A stretch of DNA of 64,000 bases from Paucibacter sp. KCTC 42545 (GTDB lineage Bacteria; Pseudomonadota; Gammaproteobacteria; Burkholderiales; Burkholderiaceae_C): contig NZ_CP013692.1 in assembly GCF_001477625.1 (NCBI RefSeq), positions 5,022,001 to 5,086,000 on the forward strand, given 5' to 3'. Shown here piece after piece: positions 25,692-35,529 of the stretch; positions within the stretch are counted from its first letter, which is position 1, and every line of letters begins with the position of its first letter. The position numbers were made by a program, and so were the translations under genes. The notes beneath the pieces are model-generated. The model saw only the letters and a program-made list of their open reading frames with translations. It searched no databases and had not been told where the DNA came from.

Positions 25692-28170
25692 ACGTGACTT
25701 TGTCAGGCAAGCCGCCGCAGCAGCGGCCGGTACCGTAGCCGGCATTCCCATCGCAGTGGCGCAGGAGGGCAATGCCTATGCCGAAGCCAATAAGCTGACG
25801 TGGTCGAAGGCGCCCTGCCGTTTCTGCGGGACCGGTTGCGGCGTCACCGTGGCGGTCAAGGACAACCGTGTGGTGGCCACCCAAGGCGACCCGCAGGCGG
25901 AGGTCAACCGTGGCCTGAACTGTGTCAAGGGCTACTTCTTGTCCAAGATCATGTACGGAGCGGATCGCTTGACGACGCCGCTGCTGCGCATGAAGAACGG
26001 CCAGTACGCCAAGGACGGCGAGTTCCAATCCGTCTCCTGGGACAAGGCCTTCGATGTGATGGCCGAGAAATTCAAGGCGGCACTCAAGGCCAAAGGGCCT
26101 TCGGCCGTGGGCATGTTCGGCTCCGGCCAGTGGACCGTCTGGGAAGGCTATGCCGCCTCCAAGCTGATGAAGGCCGGCTTCCGGACCAACAATATCGACC
26201 CCAATGCGCGGCACTGCATGGCTTCTGCTGTGACCGGATTCATGCGCACTTTCGGCATGGACGAGCCGATGGGTTGTTATGACGATATCGAGGCCGCCAC
26301 GGTGTTTGTGATGTGGGGCTCCAATATGGCCGAGATGCACCCCGTGCTGTGGACGCGCGTCACTGACCGCCGCCTCAGCGGCCCCAATGTCAAAGTGGCG
26401 GTGCTGTCCACCTTCGAGCATCGCTCCTACGAGTTGGCCGATCTGGAATTGACCTTCACGCCGCAGACCGATTTGGCGATCTTGAACTACATCGCCAACC
26501 ACATCATCACCACCGGCCGGGTCAATAAGGATTTCGTCAACAAGCACACCAACTTCAAACTGGGCAATCCCGATATCGGCTACGGTTTGCGCCCCGAGCA
26601 TCCGCTGCAAAAAGCGGCGAAGAACGCGGGCGACCCCAATGGCGCCAAGCCGATCAGCTTCGAGGAATACGCCAAGTTCGTCTCCACCTACGACCTGGAA
26701 TACACGGCCAAGCTCTCGGGCGTGCCCAAGAGTCGCTTGCTGGCGCTGGCCGAGTTGTACGCCGACCCCAAGACCAAGGTGATGTCCTTCTGGACCATGG
26801 GCTTCAACCAGCACACGCGCGGCACCTGGGCCAACAACCTCGTTTACAACATTCACCTGCTGACCGGAAAGATCGCGACGCCGGGGAATAGCCCCTTCTC
26901 GCTAACCGGCCAGCCTTCGGCCTGCGGCACTGCGCGCGAGGTGGGTACCTTCTCGCACCGCTTGCCGGCGGATATGGTGGTGACCAACCCCAAGCATCGC
27001 GCCCACACCGAAGAAATCTGGAAGGTGCCGGCCGGCACGATTCCCGACAAGCCGGGCTTCCACGCGGTGCTGCAAAACCGCATGCTCAAGGACGGCAAGC
27101 TCAATGCCTATTGGGTGATGGTCAACAACAATATGCAGGCCGCCGCCAATATGGGCAACGAGGGCTATCCGGGTTATCGCAATCCGGACAACTTCATCGT
27201 TGTCTCCGATGCCTATCCCACCGTCACCGCCGTGGCGGCTGACTTGATCCTGCCCACCGCCATGTGGGTGGAAAAAGAGGGCGCGTATGGCAATGCCGAA
27301 CGCCGCACGCATTTCTGGCACCAGTTGGTGACTGCACCGGGCGAGGCCCGTTCCGATCTGTGGCAGCTGATGGAGTTCTCCAAGCGCTTCAAGATCGAAG
27401 AGGTGTGGCCGGAGGAGTTGATTGCCAAGCAGCCGGAGGTACGCGGCAAGACGCTGTTTGATGTGCTCTACCGCAATGGCAATGTGGACAAGTTCCCGCT
27501 CTCCCAAACCAGCCCGGATTATGAGAACGCCGAATCCAAAGCTTTCGGCTTCTATGCGCAAAAAGGCCTGTTCGAGGAGTACGCGACCTTTGGCCGTGGG
27601 CATGGGCATGACCTGGCACCCTTCGATGATTACCACGCCGTTCGTGGCCTGCGTTGGCCGGTGGTGAACGGCAAGGAAACCCTGTGGCGCTACCGCGAGG
27701 GCACCGACCCCTATGTCAAGGCCGGCACCGGCTTCCAGTTCTATGGCCACCCGGACGGCAAGGCGGTGGTGTTTGCACTGCCTTATGAGCCACCGGCCGA
27801 GTCGCCGGACAAGGAATTCCCCTTCTGGTTGTCCACCGGCCGTGTGTTGGAGCATTGGCACTCGGGCTCGATGACACGCCGGGTTCCTGAGTTGCATCGG
27901 GCCATGCCCAATGCGCTTTGCTATATGCACCCGGACGATGCCAAAGCCCTGGGCGTGCGCCGGGGTAGCGAGGTGGAGGTGTCATCGCGGCGCGGAAAAA
28001 TGCGCACCCGTGTGGAAACACGCGGCCGCAACAAGCCGCCGCGTGGACTCGTCTTCGTGCCTTGGTTCGATGCCAGCCAACTCATCAACAAGCTCACTTT
28101 GGATGCCACGGACCCGATCTCGTTGCAGACCGACTTCAAGAAGTGCGCCGTCAAGATCACCAAGGTCTGA
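25681..28170 (+). CDS. napA: periplasmic nitrate reductase catalytic subunit NapA
   Basis: An 829-residue Mo-bis-MGD enzyme reducing nitrate to nitrite in the periplasm. The Tat signal is visible ([20 protein letters not shown]). The [4Fe-4S] ligands are Cys46, Cys49, Cys53 and Cys81 (CRFCGTGC and NCVKGYF). The molybdenum ligand is Cys179 in NARHCMASA, which distinguishes Nap from Nar. The C-terminal molybdopterin-guanine-dinucleotide-binding domain ([19 protein letters not shown]) is complete. Length and motifs indicate an intact enzyme. Electrons come from NapB and NapC, encoded directly downstream. Confidence 0.98.
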   Translation: MSTRRDFVRQAAAAAAGTVAGIPIAVAQEGNAYAEANKLTWSKAPCRFCGTGCGVTVAVKDNRVVATQGDPQAEVNRGLNCVKGYFLSKIMYGADRLTTPLLRMKNGQYAKDGEFQSVSWDKAFDVMAEKFKAALKAKGPSAVGMFGSGQWTVWEGYAASKLMKAGFRTNNIDPNARHCMASAVTGFMRTFGMDEPMGCYDDIEAATVFVMWGSNMAEMHPVLWTRVTDRRLSGPNVKVAVLSTFEHRSYELADLELTFTPQTDLAILNYIANHIITTGRVNKDFVNKHTNFKLGNPDIGYGLRPEHPLQKAAKNAGDPNGAKPISFEEYAKFVSTYDLEYTAKLSGVPKSRLLALAELYADPKTKVMSFWTMGFNQHTRGTWANNLVYNIHLLTGKIATPGNSPFSLTGQPSACGTAREVGTFSHRLPADMVVTNPKHRAHTEEIWKVPAGTIPDKPGFHAVLQNRMLKDGKLNAYWVMVNNNMQAAANMGNEGYPGYRNPDNFIVVSDAYPTVTAVAADLILPTAMWVEKEGAYGNAERRTHFWHQLVTAPGEARSDLWQLMEFSKRFKIEEVWPEELIAKQPEVRGKTLFDVLYRNGNVDKFPLSQTSPDYENAESKAFGFYAQKGLFEEYATFGRGHGHDLAPFDDYHAVRGLRWPVVNGKETLWRYREGTDPYVKAGTGFQFYGHPDGKAVVFALPYEPPAESPDKEFPFWLSTGRVLEHWHSGSMTRRVPELHRAMPNALCYMHPDDAKALGVRRGSEVEVSSRRGKMRTRVETRGRNKPPRGLVFVPWFDASQLINKLTLDATDPISLQTDFKKCAVKITKV

Positions 28171-28190
28171 GCGAACAAGGAGTAGTGATC

Positions 28191-28676
28191 ATGAACCGCA
28201 TCCTTCGACACCTCGCCTTGCTGTTGTGCTGGGTCGCCGCCTGCACGGTGGCGCATGCCCAGCAGGGCCAAGCCTTCATTGACCAGGCCCGTGGCTCCAC
28301 GCCACTCATGGAGACCACCAAGCCGCCCTTGCTGGGCAATGCGGTCAATGATGACCAGCGCCGCACCCGCAACTACGCCATGCAGCCGCCCATCATTCCG
28401 CATCGGGTTGATGGCTATCAGGTGGACAAGAACTTCAACAAGTGCCTGGACTGCCACGCCCGGGCGAAGACCTCGGCCTCCCAGGCCGTGCCGGTCAGCG
28501 TCACCCACTATATGGACCGTGATGGCCACATCCTGGGCCAGGTGTCCACGCGCCGCTATTTTTGCCAGCAGTGCCATGTATCACAGGATGTGGCACGTCC
28601 GATCGTGCCCAATACCTTTGAGGATGTGGACACAGTGATCCAGCGCAGCCTGCAGGGCAAGGCGCCCAAGAAGTGA
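28191..28676 (+). CDS. napB: NapB, dihaem electron-transfer subunit
   Basis: A 161-residue periplasmic cytochrome from the ATG at 28191, with a signal peptide ([14 protein letters not shown]). Two haem-c sites are visible, C85-LD-CH89 and C125-QQ-CH129, plus conserved His residues for bis-His ligation ([18 protein letters not shown]). It passes electrons from NapC to NapA. It begins 20 bp after napA with AAGGAG upstream. Confidence 0.96.
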   Translation: MNRILRHLALLLCWVAACTVAHAQQGQAFIDQARGSTPLMETTKPPLLGNAVNDDQRRTRNYAMQPPIIPHRVDGYQVDKNFNKCLDCHARAKTSASQAVPVSVTHYMDRDGHILGQVSTRRYFCQQCHVSQDVARPIVPNTFEDVDTVIQRSLQGKAPKK

Positions 28677-28698
28677 ACGGATCGAGGAGCCCCCTGCC

Positions 28699-29352
28699 AT
28701 GTTGAAACTTCTCAAGCGCTATTGGACGGTGATCTGTAGGCCCAGCGTCTACTTCAGCCTGGGTTTTTTGACCATCGGCGGCTTCATTGGCGGGGTGATT
28801 TTCTGGGGTGCGTTCAACACCGCCTTGGAGTTCGCCAACACAGAAAAGTTCTGCACCAGTTGCCACGAGATGCGCGAGAACGTCTATGCGGAGCTGAAGA
28901 GCACCATCCACTACACCAATCGCTCCGGCGTCCGTGCGATGTGTTCGGACTGCCATGTGCCGCATGGCTGGACCGACAAGATTGCCCGCAAGATGAAAGC
29001 TTCCAAGGAAGTGTGGGGCAAGGTTTTCGGCACCATCGACACGCCTGAAAAGTTTCATGACAAGCGCCTGGAACTCGCCCGCCATGAATGGGAGCGCTTC
29101 AAGGCCAACGATTCGCTGGAGTGCCGCAACTGCCATAACTACGACTCCATGGACTTCACGCGCCAAAGCGTGCGCGCCCAGACCATGCACTCCACCTATC
29201 TGGCCAGCAAGGAAAAGACTTGCATCGACTGCCACAAAGGCATCGCCCACCGCCTGCCGCACATCCCGCCTGGCGAAACCGCTTTGGACAGTCCTGGCCA
29301 AGCCGTGCCCCGTGGTGACGAGGGCGCCCGGGTCGACCCAGCCAAGCCCTGA
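28699..29352 (+). CDS. napC: NapC, membrane tetrahaem quinol dehydrogenase
   Basis: A 217-residue NapC/NirT-family protein with one N-terminal membrane helix ([20 protein letters not shown]). It has four CXXCH motifs at residues 52-56, 82-86, 142-146 and 175-179. It oxidises quinol and feeds NapB/NapA. napF, napG and napH are absent from this operon, so NapC should be the sole quinol entry, as in napEDABC-type systems of other betaproteobacteria. Confidence 0.96.
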   Translation: MLKLLKRYWTVICRPSVYFSLGFLTIGGFIGGVIFWGAFNTALEFANTEKFCTSCHEMRENVYAELKSTIHYTNRSGVRAMCSDCHVPHGWTDKIARKMKASKEVWGKVFGTIDTPEKFHDKRLELARHEWERFKANDSLECRNCHNYDSMDFTRQSVRAQTMHSTYLASKEKTCIDCHKGIAHRLPHIPPGETALDSPGQAVPRGDEGARVDPAKP

Positions 29353-30142
29353 CGCTGGCGCATGAATGGGCTGCGCGGGCTGTGTAAACGCTGCCCGCCT
29401 TGCTTGGTGCTGAGATTGGGGCTTTGAGTCTCCGCCGGACAAATGCTTTCTTGTGACCCATCACGAGTTGGTGCGATGCGGGATGTTTGCCAGCGCAGCT
29501 TCTGCTGGATACGGCGCCAAGAAGGCAATCTCTGGCGAATTTTCCAGCCAGTTTTGGCGAGGCCTACCTCGTCGAGTTGCCTGTCAGTCTCAACTAATTG
29601 CCAGCTGGCGCGCCGGCTGGCTGTTGGGCTGAGCAGTTGACCCATGCCAATCTAGTCTGCCTCAGCTGCATGTGGATTGGCTTGGGCTTGGCGATGTGTC
29701 GCCATAGAAGCAACTCAATCCCAGCGGACGCCAAGCTCGCGATTCTTGACTTGGGGTGGGTTCAATTTTCAATAACTATCGCTACAAATTTGCCACATCT
29801 TGGCGCTGCAATCGAGGCAAACTGACGTCGGCAAATCACTACGCCGCGGACTGCTGAAGCCTAAGTTCCCCCGGTGAGCCCTTACGCAGATGGCAACAAG
29901 CGCCGCGACGAAATTCATTGCGATGCCATTGAGGCTCGCGAGTTGGGCCTGATTCCCTGTGGCGCTGGATTTGGCGCGCCACCACCTATTGCCCAGTATT
30001 CCGGGCATCAACTAGCCAGTGCACCGTCACGGGGCAAACCTTGGCACTGAGTTGCTCCATGACTTGCTGAAAAGCATCAGCAAGCGATTGACACGCGAAT
30101 CGCAAAACCGAGCAAGACCGAAGTCGTTCAACCGGAGAGTTC
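29353..30142. other. 790-bp region without a recognisable gene
   Basis: Between napC and gltS only short, family-less open frames occur. A GCGGGC/GCCCGC stem just after napC could end the nap transcript but lacks a T tract. Composition is visibly less GC-rich than the flanking genes. I found no tRNA, repeat or clear pseudogene. Confidence 0.5.
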
Positions 30143-31354
30143 ATGAGTACGAATCTTGTCACTATCGGCAGTTATGGCACTTTGGTCGCTGCCTCACTGG
30201 TTTTGCTGTTCGGCCGCTTTCTGGTTGAGAAAACCGCACTCCTCAAGGCCTTCACCATTCCCGAGCCGGTTGCTGGTGGTTTGGTCGTCGCTTTGCTGAT
30301 GCTGATGGTTCAGCAAATCACGGGAGTCAGTGTCAAGTTTGATACCACCATACATACGCCGCTGATGTTGGCCTTCTTCGCCACCATTGGCTTGTCCGCC
30401 GATTTGTCCAGCTTGCGAGCCGGCGGTAGCGTCATCATGAAGTTCCTCTTGGTGGTGTTGGGTCTATTGCTGATGCAAAACATGATCGGCATCAGCTTGG
30501 CCAAGGTGCTGGGGCTGGATGGTCATCTTGGTCTTTTGGCAGGCTCGATTTCTCTCTCGGGTGGCCACGGCACGGGCGCGGCTTGGAGCAAGGTATTCAG
30601 CGAGCAGTTTGGAATTGCCGGCGCCACCGAGTTGGCCATGGCGTGCGCCACTTTCGGCCTGGTGCTGGGCGGTTTGATTGGCGGCCCGGTCGCCAAGATT
30701 TTGCTCAAAAAGGTGACACCGCCCGGTGCGCAACACAATCAGGATCGCGACCCCGGCATGTTTGAGGAACCGCAGGCGACGCGCCTGATTACGGTGAACT
30801 CGTTCATTGAATCCCTGGCGCTGATCGTTCTGAGTATGGCCGGTGGCAATATCCTTGCCGAAGCCTTGCAGGGCACCCCGTTTGAGTTGCCCACCTTTGT
30901 TTGTGTTCTGTTCAATGGCGTCTTGCTGCGAAACATCTTGTCCGGCCTGGGTTGGTACGAAGTGTTTGACCGTGAAATTTCGGTCTTGGGCAATGTGAGC
31001 CTGGCGCTATTTTTGGCGATGGCCTTGATGAGTTTGCGCCTGTGGGAATTGGCCAATTTGGCCCTGCCCATGCTGCTGATTCTTTTGGTGCAAGCAGGCG
31101 CCATGGCGGCCTATGCCATCTTCGTGACTTTCCGCGTGATGGGTAAGAACTACGATGCCGTCGTTCTGGCCGCTGGCCACTGCGGCTTTGGCCTAGGCGC
31201 CACGCCCACTGCGATTGCCAATATGCAGGCGGTCACCCATCGCTTTGGCCCGTCCCATCTGGCTTTCATCGTCGTGCCGATGGTTGGCGCATTCTTCATC
31301 GATATTGCCAATGCCATCGTCATCAAGCTGTTCATGGCACTGCCTATCTTCTGA
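30143..31354 (+). CDS. gltS: sodium/glutamate symporter
   Basis: A 403-residue inner-membrane protein of the ESS family that imports glutamate with Na+. Two inverted halves each contain a re-entrant signature: SISLSGGHGTGAAWSKVF (about residues 133-150) and GHCGFGLGATPTAIANMQ (about 345-362). Around ten to twelve membrane segments are apparent, e.g. LMLAFFATIGLSADLSSL. The length is that of E. coli GltS (401). It appears monocistronic; the start follows GGAGAG at a proper distance. Confidence 0.95.
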   Translation: MSTNLVTIGSYGTLVAASLVLLFGRFLVEKTALLKAFTIPEPVAGGLVVALLMLMVQQITGVSVKFDTTIHTPLMLAFFATIGLSADLSSLRAGGSVIMKFLLVVLGLLLMQNMIGISLAKVLGLDGHLGLLAGSISLSGGHGTGAAWSKVFSEQFGIAGATELAMACATFGLVLGGLIGGPVAKILLKKVTPPGAQHNQDRDPGMFEEPQATRLITVNSFIESLALIVLSMAGGNILAEALQGTPFELPTFVCVLFNGVLLRNILSGLGWYEVFDREISVLGNVSLALFLAMALMSLRLWELANLALPMLLILLVQAGAMAAYAIFVTFRVMGKNYDAVVLAAGHCGFGLGATPTAIANMQAVTHRFGPSHLAFIVVPMVGAFFIDIANAIVIKLFMALPIF

Positions 31355-31501
31355 GCGGAAGGGGCTGGTTTTTGAGCCAGGTGCGGGTGTTGCAGCCATG
31401 CAGGCGGCGATCGGCGTGATGGACGCTTTGTCGGCCCTGCGATCCCAGCAGCTACGATCCGGGCTCAGCAGTTTTTGAATGCCATTGAGTCATCCCAACC
31501 T

Positions 31502-32161
31502 ATGCCCACCGCTCTCATCTTCGACCTTGACGGAACTTTGATCGACACCCTGGGCGATTTTTGCGTCGTGCTGAATCGGGTCTTGGCCGAGTTGGCCTTG
31601 CCGGCCGTGACGCGCGACTTTGTCGAGCTGACGGTCGGGCAGGGCAGCGAGCACTTGATTCGCAGTACCTTGGCGCATGTGGGTGGTGATGCCGATTTGT
31701 ATGAGCGCGCCTGGGCCGCCTACCAGGCGCATTACGCCGCCATCAACGGCGAGTTCTCGGCCATCTTTCCCGGTGTCCTGGAAGGTTTGGAACAGGCCAA
31801 GCAATTGGGCTTGCCCTTGGCCTGTGTCACCAACAAGCCGGCGGCGTTTGCCAAGGACTTGCTGCGCCGCAAGGGGCTTGCGGGCTACTTCAATGAAGTC
31901 TTCGGCGGCGACAGTTTCGCGCGCAAAAAGCCCGATCCCATGCCACTGCTGAAGACCTGTGAGGCCTTAGGGACCTTGCCTGGCGGCACCTGGATGATTG
32001 GCGATTCCAGCAATGATGCCAAGGCGGCTGCAGCTGCGGGCTGCCCCGTGGTGTTAGTCAGTTATGGCTATAACCACGGCGAGCCCATCCGCGCGGTGCC
32101 GGCCCTGCAGCATGTGGACCGGCTGGATCAAATCAGTTACGGCCTCGCGCCTCGCGTTTGA
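31502..32161 (+). CDS. gph: phosphoglycolate phosphatase (HAD family)
   Basis: A 219-residue HAD hydrolase from the ATG at 31502 (a TTG at 31475 would add nine non-conserved residues). Motif I is FDLDGTLIDT, motif II CVTNKP, motif III the Lys in RKKPDP, and motif IV GDSSNDAKAA. With its helical cap domain it fits Gph, which removes phosphate from 2-phosphoglycolate. In many relatives gph precedes trpE, as it does here at a distance of about 1.3 kb. It overlaps the convergent gene by 29 bp at the 3' ends. Confidence 0.9.
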   Translation: MPTALIFDLDGTLIDTLGDFCVVLNRVLAELALPAVTRDFVELTVGQGSEHLIRSTLAHVGGDADLYERAWAAYQAHYAAINGEFSAIFPGVLEGLEQAKQLGLPLACVTNKPAAFAKDLLRRKGLAGYFNEVFGGDSFARKKPDPMPLLKTCEALGTLPGGTWMIGDSSNDAKAAAAAGCPVVLVSYGYNHGEPIRAVPALQHVDRLDQISYGLAPRV

Positions 32162-32741
32162 CGCCCATCAGCGCTTCTTTGAGCGCCTGATCGGCAGGCG
32201 ATTTACCCAGCCAGATGCGCAAGAAGGCTGAATAGAACTCGGGCTCGCGGATCGGCGCGCCCTGCACCTTGCCATTGAGTTGAATCACCGAGCCGGTGCC
32301 GGGGATGTAGTCAACCGAGAAATGTTCGCCCACTGCCAGGCCCTTGCGGCTGGAGAAAATTTCGCCCACGCGCAGCACGCCGTTGATGGCCTTGCCGAAC
32401 TCTTCGCGGGTGGCGTTTTGCTCCATGCCCTTGGTGAACAGGCGGCCCAGCTCGGCGGCATCCACCTCGCGCAACATGGTCAGGTGCAGGCGCTTGGGAA
32501 CATTGCTGTTGAGCGCCGTATCGATGTCATCGGTCTTCTTGCCGAGGTAGAGCCCTGCGGTATAGACCTTGAAGACGGCCTTGTAGCGCACGCCCGCGCC
32601 ATTGAGTTCGATCATATTGCCGTTGACGTTGACGGGGCTTTCGTACTTCACCCCGGCCACTTCGACCGTCTCGGCATGTAGCGCCGGGCTGGCCAAAGGA
32701 AGCAACAGGCCCAAGGCTGCGGCGATCAAAAAAACACGCAT
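32133..32741 (-). CDS. secreted chalcone-isomerase-like protein
   Basis: A 202-residue protein with a signal peptide (MRVFLIAAALGLLLPLASPALHA). The chalcone-isomerase-like fold is indicated by NGAGVRYKAVFKVYTAGLYLGKKTDD and PKRLHLTMLREVDAAELGRLFTKGM, a pattern common in bacterial 'chalcone isomerase family' proteins. Despite the name, flavonoid isomerase activity is not expected; fatty-acid binding is a known role of related folds. It is convergent with gph. Confidence 0.85.
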   Translation of the reverse strand: MRVFLIAAALGLLLPLASPALHAETVEVAGVKYESPVNVNGNMIELNGAGVRYKAVFKVYTAGLYLGKKTDDIDTALNSNVPKRLHLTMLREVDAAELGRLFTKGMEQNATREEFGKAINGVLRVGEIFSSRKGLAVGEHFSVDYIPGTGSVIQLNGKVQGAPIREPEFYSAFLRIWLGKSPADQALKEALMGVKREARGRN

Positions 32742-33113
32742 GCTGTATCTCCTAGTCTAGTTATGGCTGTGGTCTGGGTGATGTGGCGCACAGCTTGGGC
32801 TTCTTTGCTTGCCCAGCTGCGGAGTATCTGCCAGCGATGTGCCTCGTTCCTCATCAGGAACTGCGATTGGGCGACACGCGGCGTTACATATTTCACCAAT
32901 CGCGGCGCCTCTTGTTCGGGAAATCTGCTCTGGCAAGCCCGAGCGACTTGCTCGCAATCTTGGCGCCGCAGATGTTGCAATGCATTGATTCTTGCCTTTG
33001 GTCTTGCTGATGGCGGCTGGCGCGCCAGTGGCTTGGCTGAGATTAGTTTCGCATGCACTCTTGCCGCGCAAGCAGGCGAAATGGCGGCCTTGGCGGCGGC
33101 ATTTTGGCTGTCA
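32742..33113. other. gene-free region with nested inverted repeats
   Basis: No supported coding sequence. Two inverted repeats are adjacent: GTTCCT-CATC-AGGAAC at 32846-32861, and GCGATTGG at 32863-32870 with CCAATCGC at 32896-32903. They could form structured RNA or operator DNA between the divergent chalcone-isomerase-like gene and the trp leader. Confidence 0.4.
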
Positions 33114-33141
33114 TTTGCGCCGCACGAGGCGCTGCTACACT
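33114..33141 (+). promoter_or_regulatory. candidate trp promoter
   Basis: TTTGCG (33114-33119) and TACACT (33136-33141) lie 16 bp apart. The expected start of transcription (near 33148) coincides with the leader-peptide ATG, so the leader may be translated without a 5' untranslated region. The -35 match is weak. Confidence 0.4.
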
Positions 33142-33147
33142 GGGCTT

Positions 33148-33234
33148 ATGTTCATCACGCGCAAGCACATCAAAGGGTCGCATGACCGGGGAGCCTGGCC
33201 CTGGCGTCGTCACTCGCACGTCTTCAATCGCTGA
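33148..33234 (+). CDS. trpL: candidate Trp-codon leader peptide of the trp operon
   Basis: A 28-codon reading frame (MFITRKHIKGSHDRG at its start) with two TGG codons separated by one Pro codon (Trp17, Trp19) and a TGA at 33232. It ends 199 bp before trpE. Two close Trp codons in a short frame before trpE are the hallmark of an attenuation leader. No Shine-Dalgarno sequence is present and the -10-like TACACT is seven bases upstream, suggesting leaderless translation as described for trpL in rhizobia. This is my reading of the sequence and needs conservation evidence. Confidence 0.55.
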   Translation: MFITRKHIKGSHDRGAWPWRRHSHVFNR

Positions 33235-33328
33235 AGCCGCTTGATGCTGCATGACCGGTTGCCTCTCACTCCGATGAGTGAAGCGGCCGGCGCGAAACCT
33301 GACCTGAGCCCATGTTGGCGAACCGGTC
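33222..33328 (+). promoter_or_regulatory. trp leader region with competing stems (attenuator-like)
   Basis: Several pairings are mutually exclusive: CTTCA/TGAAG (33222-33236); GCCGCTT (33237-33243) with AAGCGGC (33281-33287); CCGGTTGC (33255-33262) with the GCGGCCGG end of a stem capped by CACTC-CGAT-GAGTG (33268-33280); and GACCGGTTGCC (33253-33263) with GGCGAACCGGTC (33317-33328). A CACTC also lies inside the leader frame (33211-33215). No clear T tract follows, so the switch may act on termination by another route or on translation. Confidence 0.5.
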
Positions 33329-33433
33329 GGTCGCGTGAAAAATTCGCTGTCAGCCAAGCGCCCTGAATCCAGCGGCGCGCCCCAACACCTGCATGGCCGG
33401 GCCGCCGTTTCCCTTCCTTCAAAGGGTTTCGTG

Positions 33434-34930
33434 ATGACTGAACTTGAATTCAAAAGCCTGGCCGCCCAAGGCTTTAACCGCATTCCGCTGATCAGCGAAG
33501 CCTTCGCTGACCTGGAAACCCCGCTCTCGCTCTATCTCAAGCTGTGCGCCAGTGGCGCGGGCGGCGGCAAGAACAGCTTTTTGCTGGAGTCGGTGGTGGG
33601 CGGCGAGCGCTTCGGCCGCTATTCCTTCATCGGCCTGCCGGCCCGCACGGTGCTCAAGAGCCACGGCCGTATCACCGAGGTGACGACCGATGGTCAGCTG
33701 ACCGAGCGCCATGAGGGCGACCCGCTGGCCTTTATCGAGGCCTATCAAAAGCGCTTCAAAGTCGCGCTGCGACCCGGTATGCCGCGGTTCTGCGGTGGCC
33801 TGGCCGGCTACTTCGGCTATGACGCGGTGCGCTATATCGAGCCCAAGCTGGCTAAGACGGAAAAGCCCGGTGGGCTCAATACCCCCGATGTGATGCTTTT
33901 GCAGTGCGAAGAGCTGGCCGTCATCGACAACCTGTCGGGCCGGCTCTATCTGATCGTCTACGCCGACCCGGCCCAGCCTGAAAGCTATTTCCGCGCCCAG
34001 AAGCGCCTAACCGCCCTACGTGACCAGCTCACCTATAGCGTCAGCGCGCCGCAGGTCAAACGAGTGCAGCCGCATCCCGTCGAGCGCGAGTTTGCCAAGG
34101 CCGACTATCTGGCCGGCGTGCTCAAGGCCAAGGAATACATCGCTTCGGGCGATGCGATGCAAATCGTCTTCGGCCAGCGCTTGCGCAAGCGCTATACCGA
34201 GTCGCCGCTAAGCCTGTACCGGGCGCTGCGTTCGCTCAACCCCAGCCCCTATATGTACTTCTACGACATGGGGGACTTCCAGATCGTCGGCGCATCGCCG
34301 GAGATTTTGGTGCGCCAGGAGGCTGCGGTGGCTGGCCTGGCTGGCCAGCAGACGGTGACCATTCGCCCCCTGGCGGGCACCCGCCCGCGCGGCGCCACCA
34401 CCGAGCTGGACCACGCGCTGGAAGCCGAACTCAAGGCCGACCCTAAGGAGCGCGCCGAGCACTTGATGCTGATCGACCTGGCCCGCAACGACCTGGGCCG
34501 CATCAGCGAGACCGGCTCGGTCAAGGTCACCGATGCTTTCGCGGTGGAGCGCTACTCGCATGTCATGCACATCGTTTCCAATGTGGAGGGGCAGCTGCGC
34601 CAGGGCCTGAGCAGCATGGATGTCTTCCGCGCCACCTTCCCGGCGGGCACCCTTAGCGGCGCCCCCAAGATCCGCGCGATGGAAATCATTGATGAGTTGG
34701 AACCCGTCAAGCGCGGCATCTACGGCGGCGCCTGCGGCTACCTGAGCTTTGCCGGCGATATGGACTTGGCCATCGCCATCCGCACCGGCATCGTGCAAGA
34801 CCAGACCTTGTATGTGCAGGCCGCGGCCGGTGTGGTGGCCGATTCGGTGCCGGAGCTGGAATGGGCCGAGACCGAGCACAAGGCCAGGGCCTTGATTCGC
34901 GCAGCCGAGTTGGTGGAAGAGGGGTTTTGA
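33434..34930 (+). CDS. trpE: anthranilate synthase component I
   Basis: A 498-residue enzyme from the ATG at 33434 that makes anthranilate from chorismate with TrpG-supplied ammonia. The N-terminal tryptophan-feedback element is visible ([25 protein letters not shown] motif). The C-terminal chorismate-binding domain includes [37 protein letters not shown] and [22 protein letters not shown]. Both are complete, so the enzyme should be feedback-sensitive. trpG starts one base after its stop. Confidence 0.97.
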   Translation: MTELEFKSLAAQGFNRIPLISEAFADLETPLSLYLKLCASGAGGGKNSFLLESVVGGERFGRYSFIGLPARTVLKSHGRITEVTTDGQLTERHEGDPLAFIEAYQKRFKVALRPGMPRFCGGLAGYFGYDAVRYIEPKLAKTEKPGGLNTPDVMLLQCEELAVIDNLSGRLYLIVYADPAQPESYFRAQKRLTALRDQLTYSVSAPQVKRVQPHPVEREFAKADYLAGVLKAKEYIASGDAMQIVFGQRLRKRYTESPLSLYRALRSLNPSPYMYFYDMGDFQIVGASPEILVRQEAAVAGLAGQQTVTIRPLAGTRPRGATTELDHALEAELKADPKERAEHLMLIDLARNDLGRISETGSVKVTDAFAVERYSHVMHIVSNVEGQLRQGLSSMDVFRATFPAGTLSGAPKIRAMEIIDELEPVKRGIYGGACGYLSFAGDMDLAIAIRTGIVQDQTLYVQAAAGVVADSVPELEWAETEHKARALIRAAELVEEGF

Positions 34931-34931
34931 T

Positions 34932-35516
34932 ATGTTGCTGATGATCGATAACTACGACAGTTTCACCTTCAATCTGGTGCAGTACTTTGGGGAGCTGGGC
35001 ACTGAGGTGAAGGTGGTTCGCAACGACGAAATCAGCCTGAGCGAGATCGCGGCGCTCAAGCCCGATCACCTGGTGCTCTCGCCCGGCCCTTGCTCGCCCG
35101 CCGAGGCTGGCATCTGCGTGCCGGCGATTCAGCACTTCATGGGCAAGCTGCCCATCCTGGGCGTTTGCCTGGGGCACCAAAGCATGGGGGCGGCACTGGG
35201 CGGCAAGATCGTGCGCGCCAAAACCCAGATGCATGGCAAGGCCAGCACCATCAGCACCGACCAGAAGGGTGTGTTCAAGGGCTTGCCGCGCGAGTTCAGC
35301 GTGATCCGCTATCACTCCCTGGTGATCGAGGAAGCCAGCATGCCGGCCGAGTTCGAAATCAGCGCCCGCAGCGAAGACGGCGAGATCATGGGTGTGCGCC
35401 ACCGCGCGCTGGCCGGCACGGCGACACCGATGGAAGGCGTGCAATTCCACCCCGAGTCCATACTCTCGGAGCATGGCCACGCGATGCTGAAGAACTTCCT
35501 CAATCTGGCCCTTTGA
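34932..35516 (+). CDS. trpG: anthranilate synthase component II (glutamine amidotransferase)
   Basis: A 194-residue class-I amidotransferase. It starts [22 protein letters not shown], has the oxyanion motif [12 protein letters not shown] and the nucleophile Cys in [10 protein letters not shown] (about residue 79-80), and the His-Glu pair in [14 protein letters not shown] (about 170). It supplies ammonia to TrpE. The size is that of a stand-alone TrpG; no PRT domain is fused. Confidence 0.97.
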   Translation: MLLMIDNYDSFTFNLVQYFGELGTEVKVVRNDEISLSEIAALKPDHLVLSPGPCSPAEAGICVPAIQHFMGKLPILGVCLGHQSMGAALGGKIVRAKTQMHGKASTISTDQKGVFKGLPREFSVIRYHSLVIEEASMPAEFEISARSEDGEIMGVRHRALAGTATPMEGVQFHPESILSEHGHAMLKNFLNLAL

Positions 35517-35529
35517 TCGGTTCGCTCTC

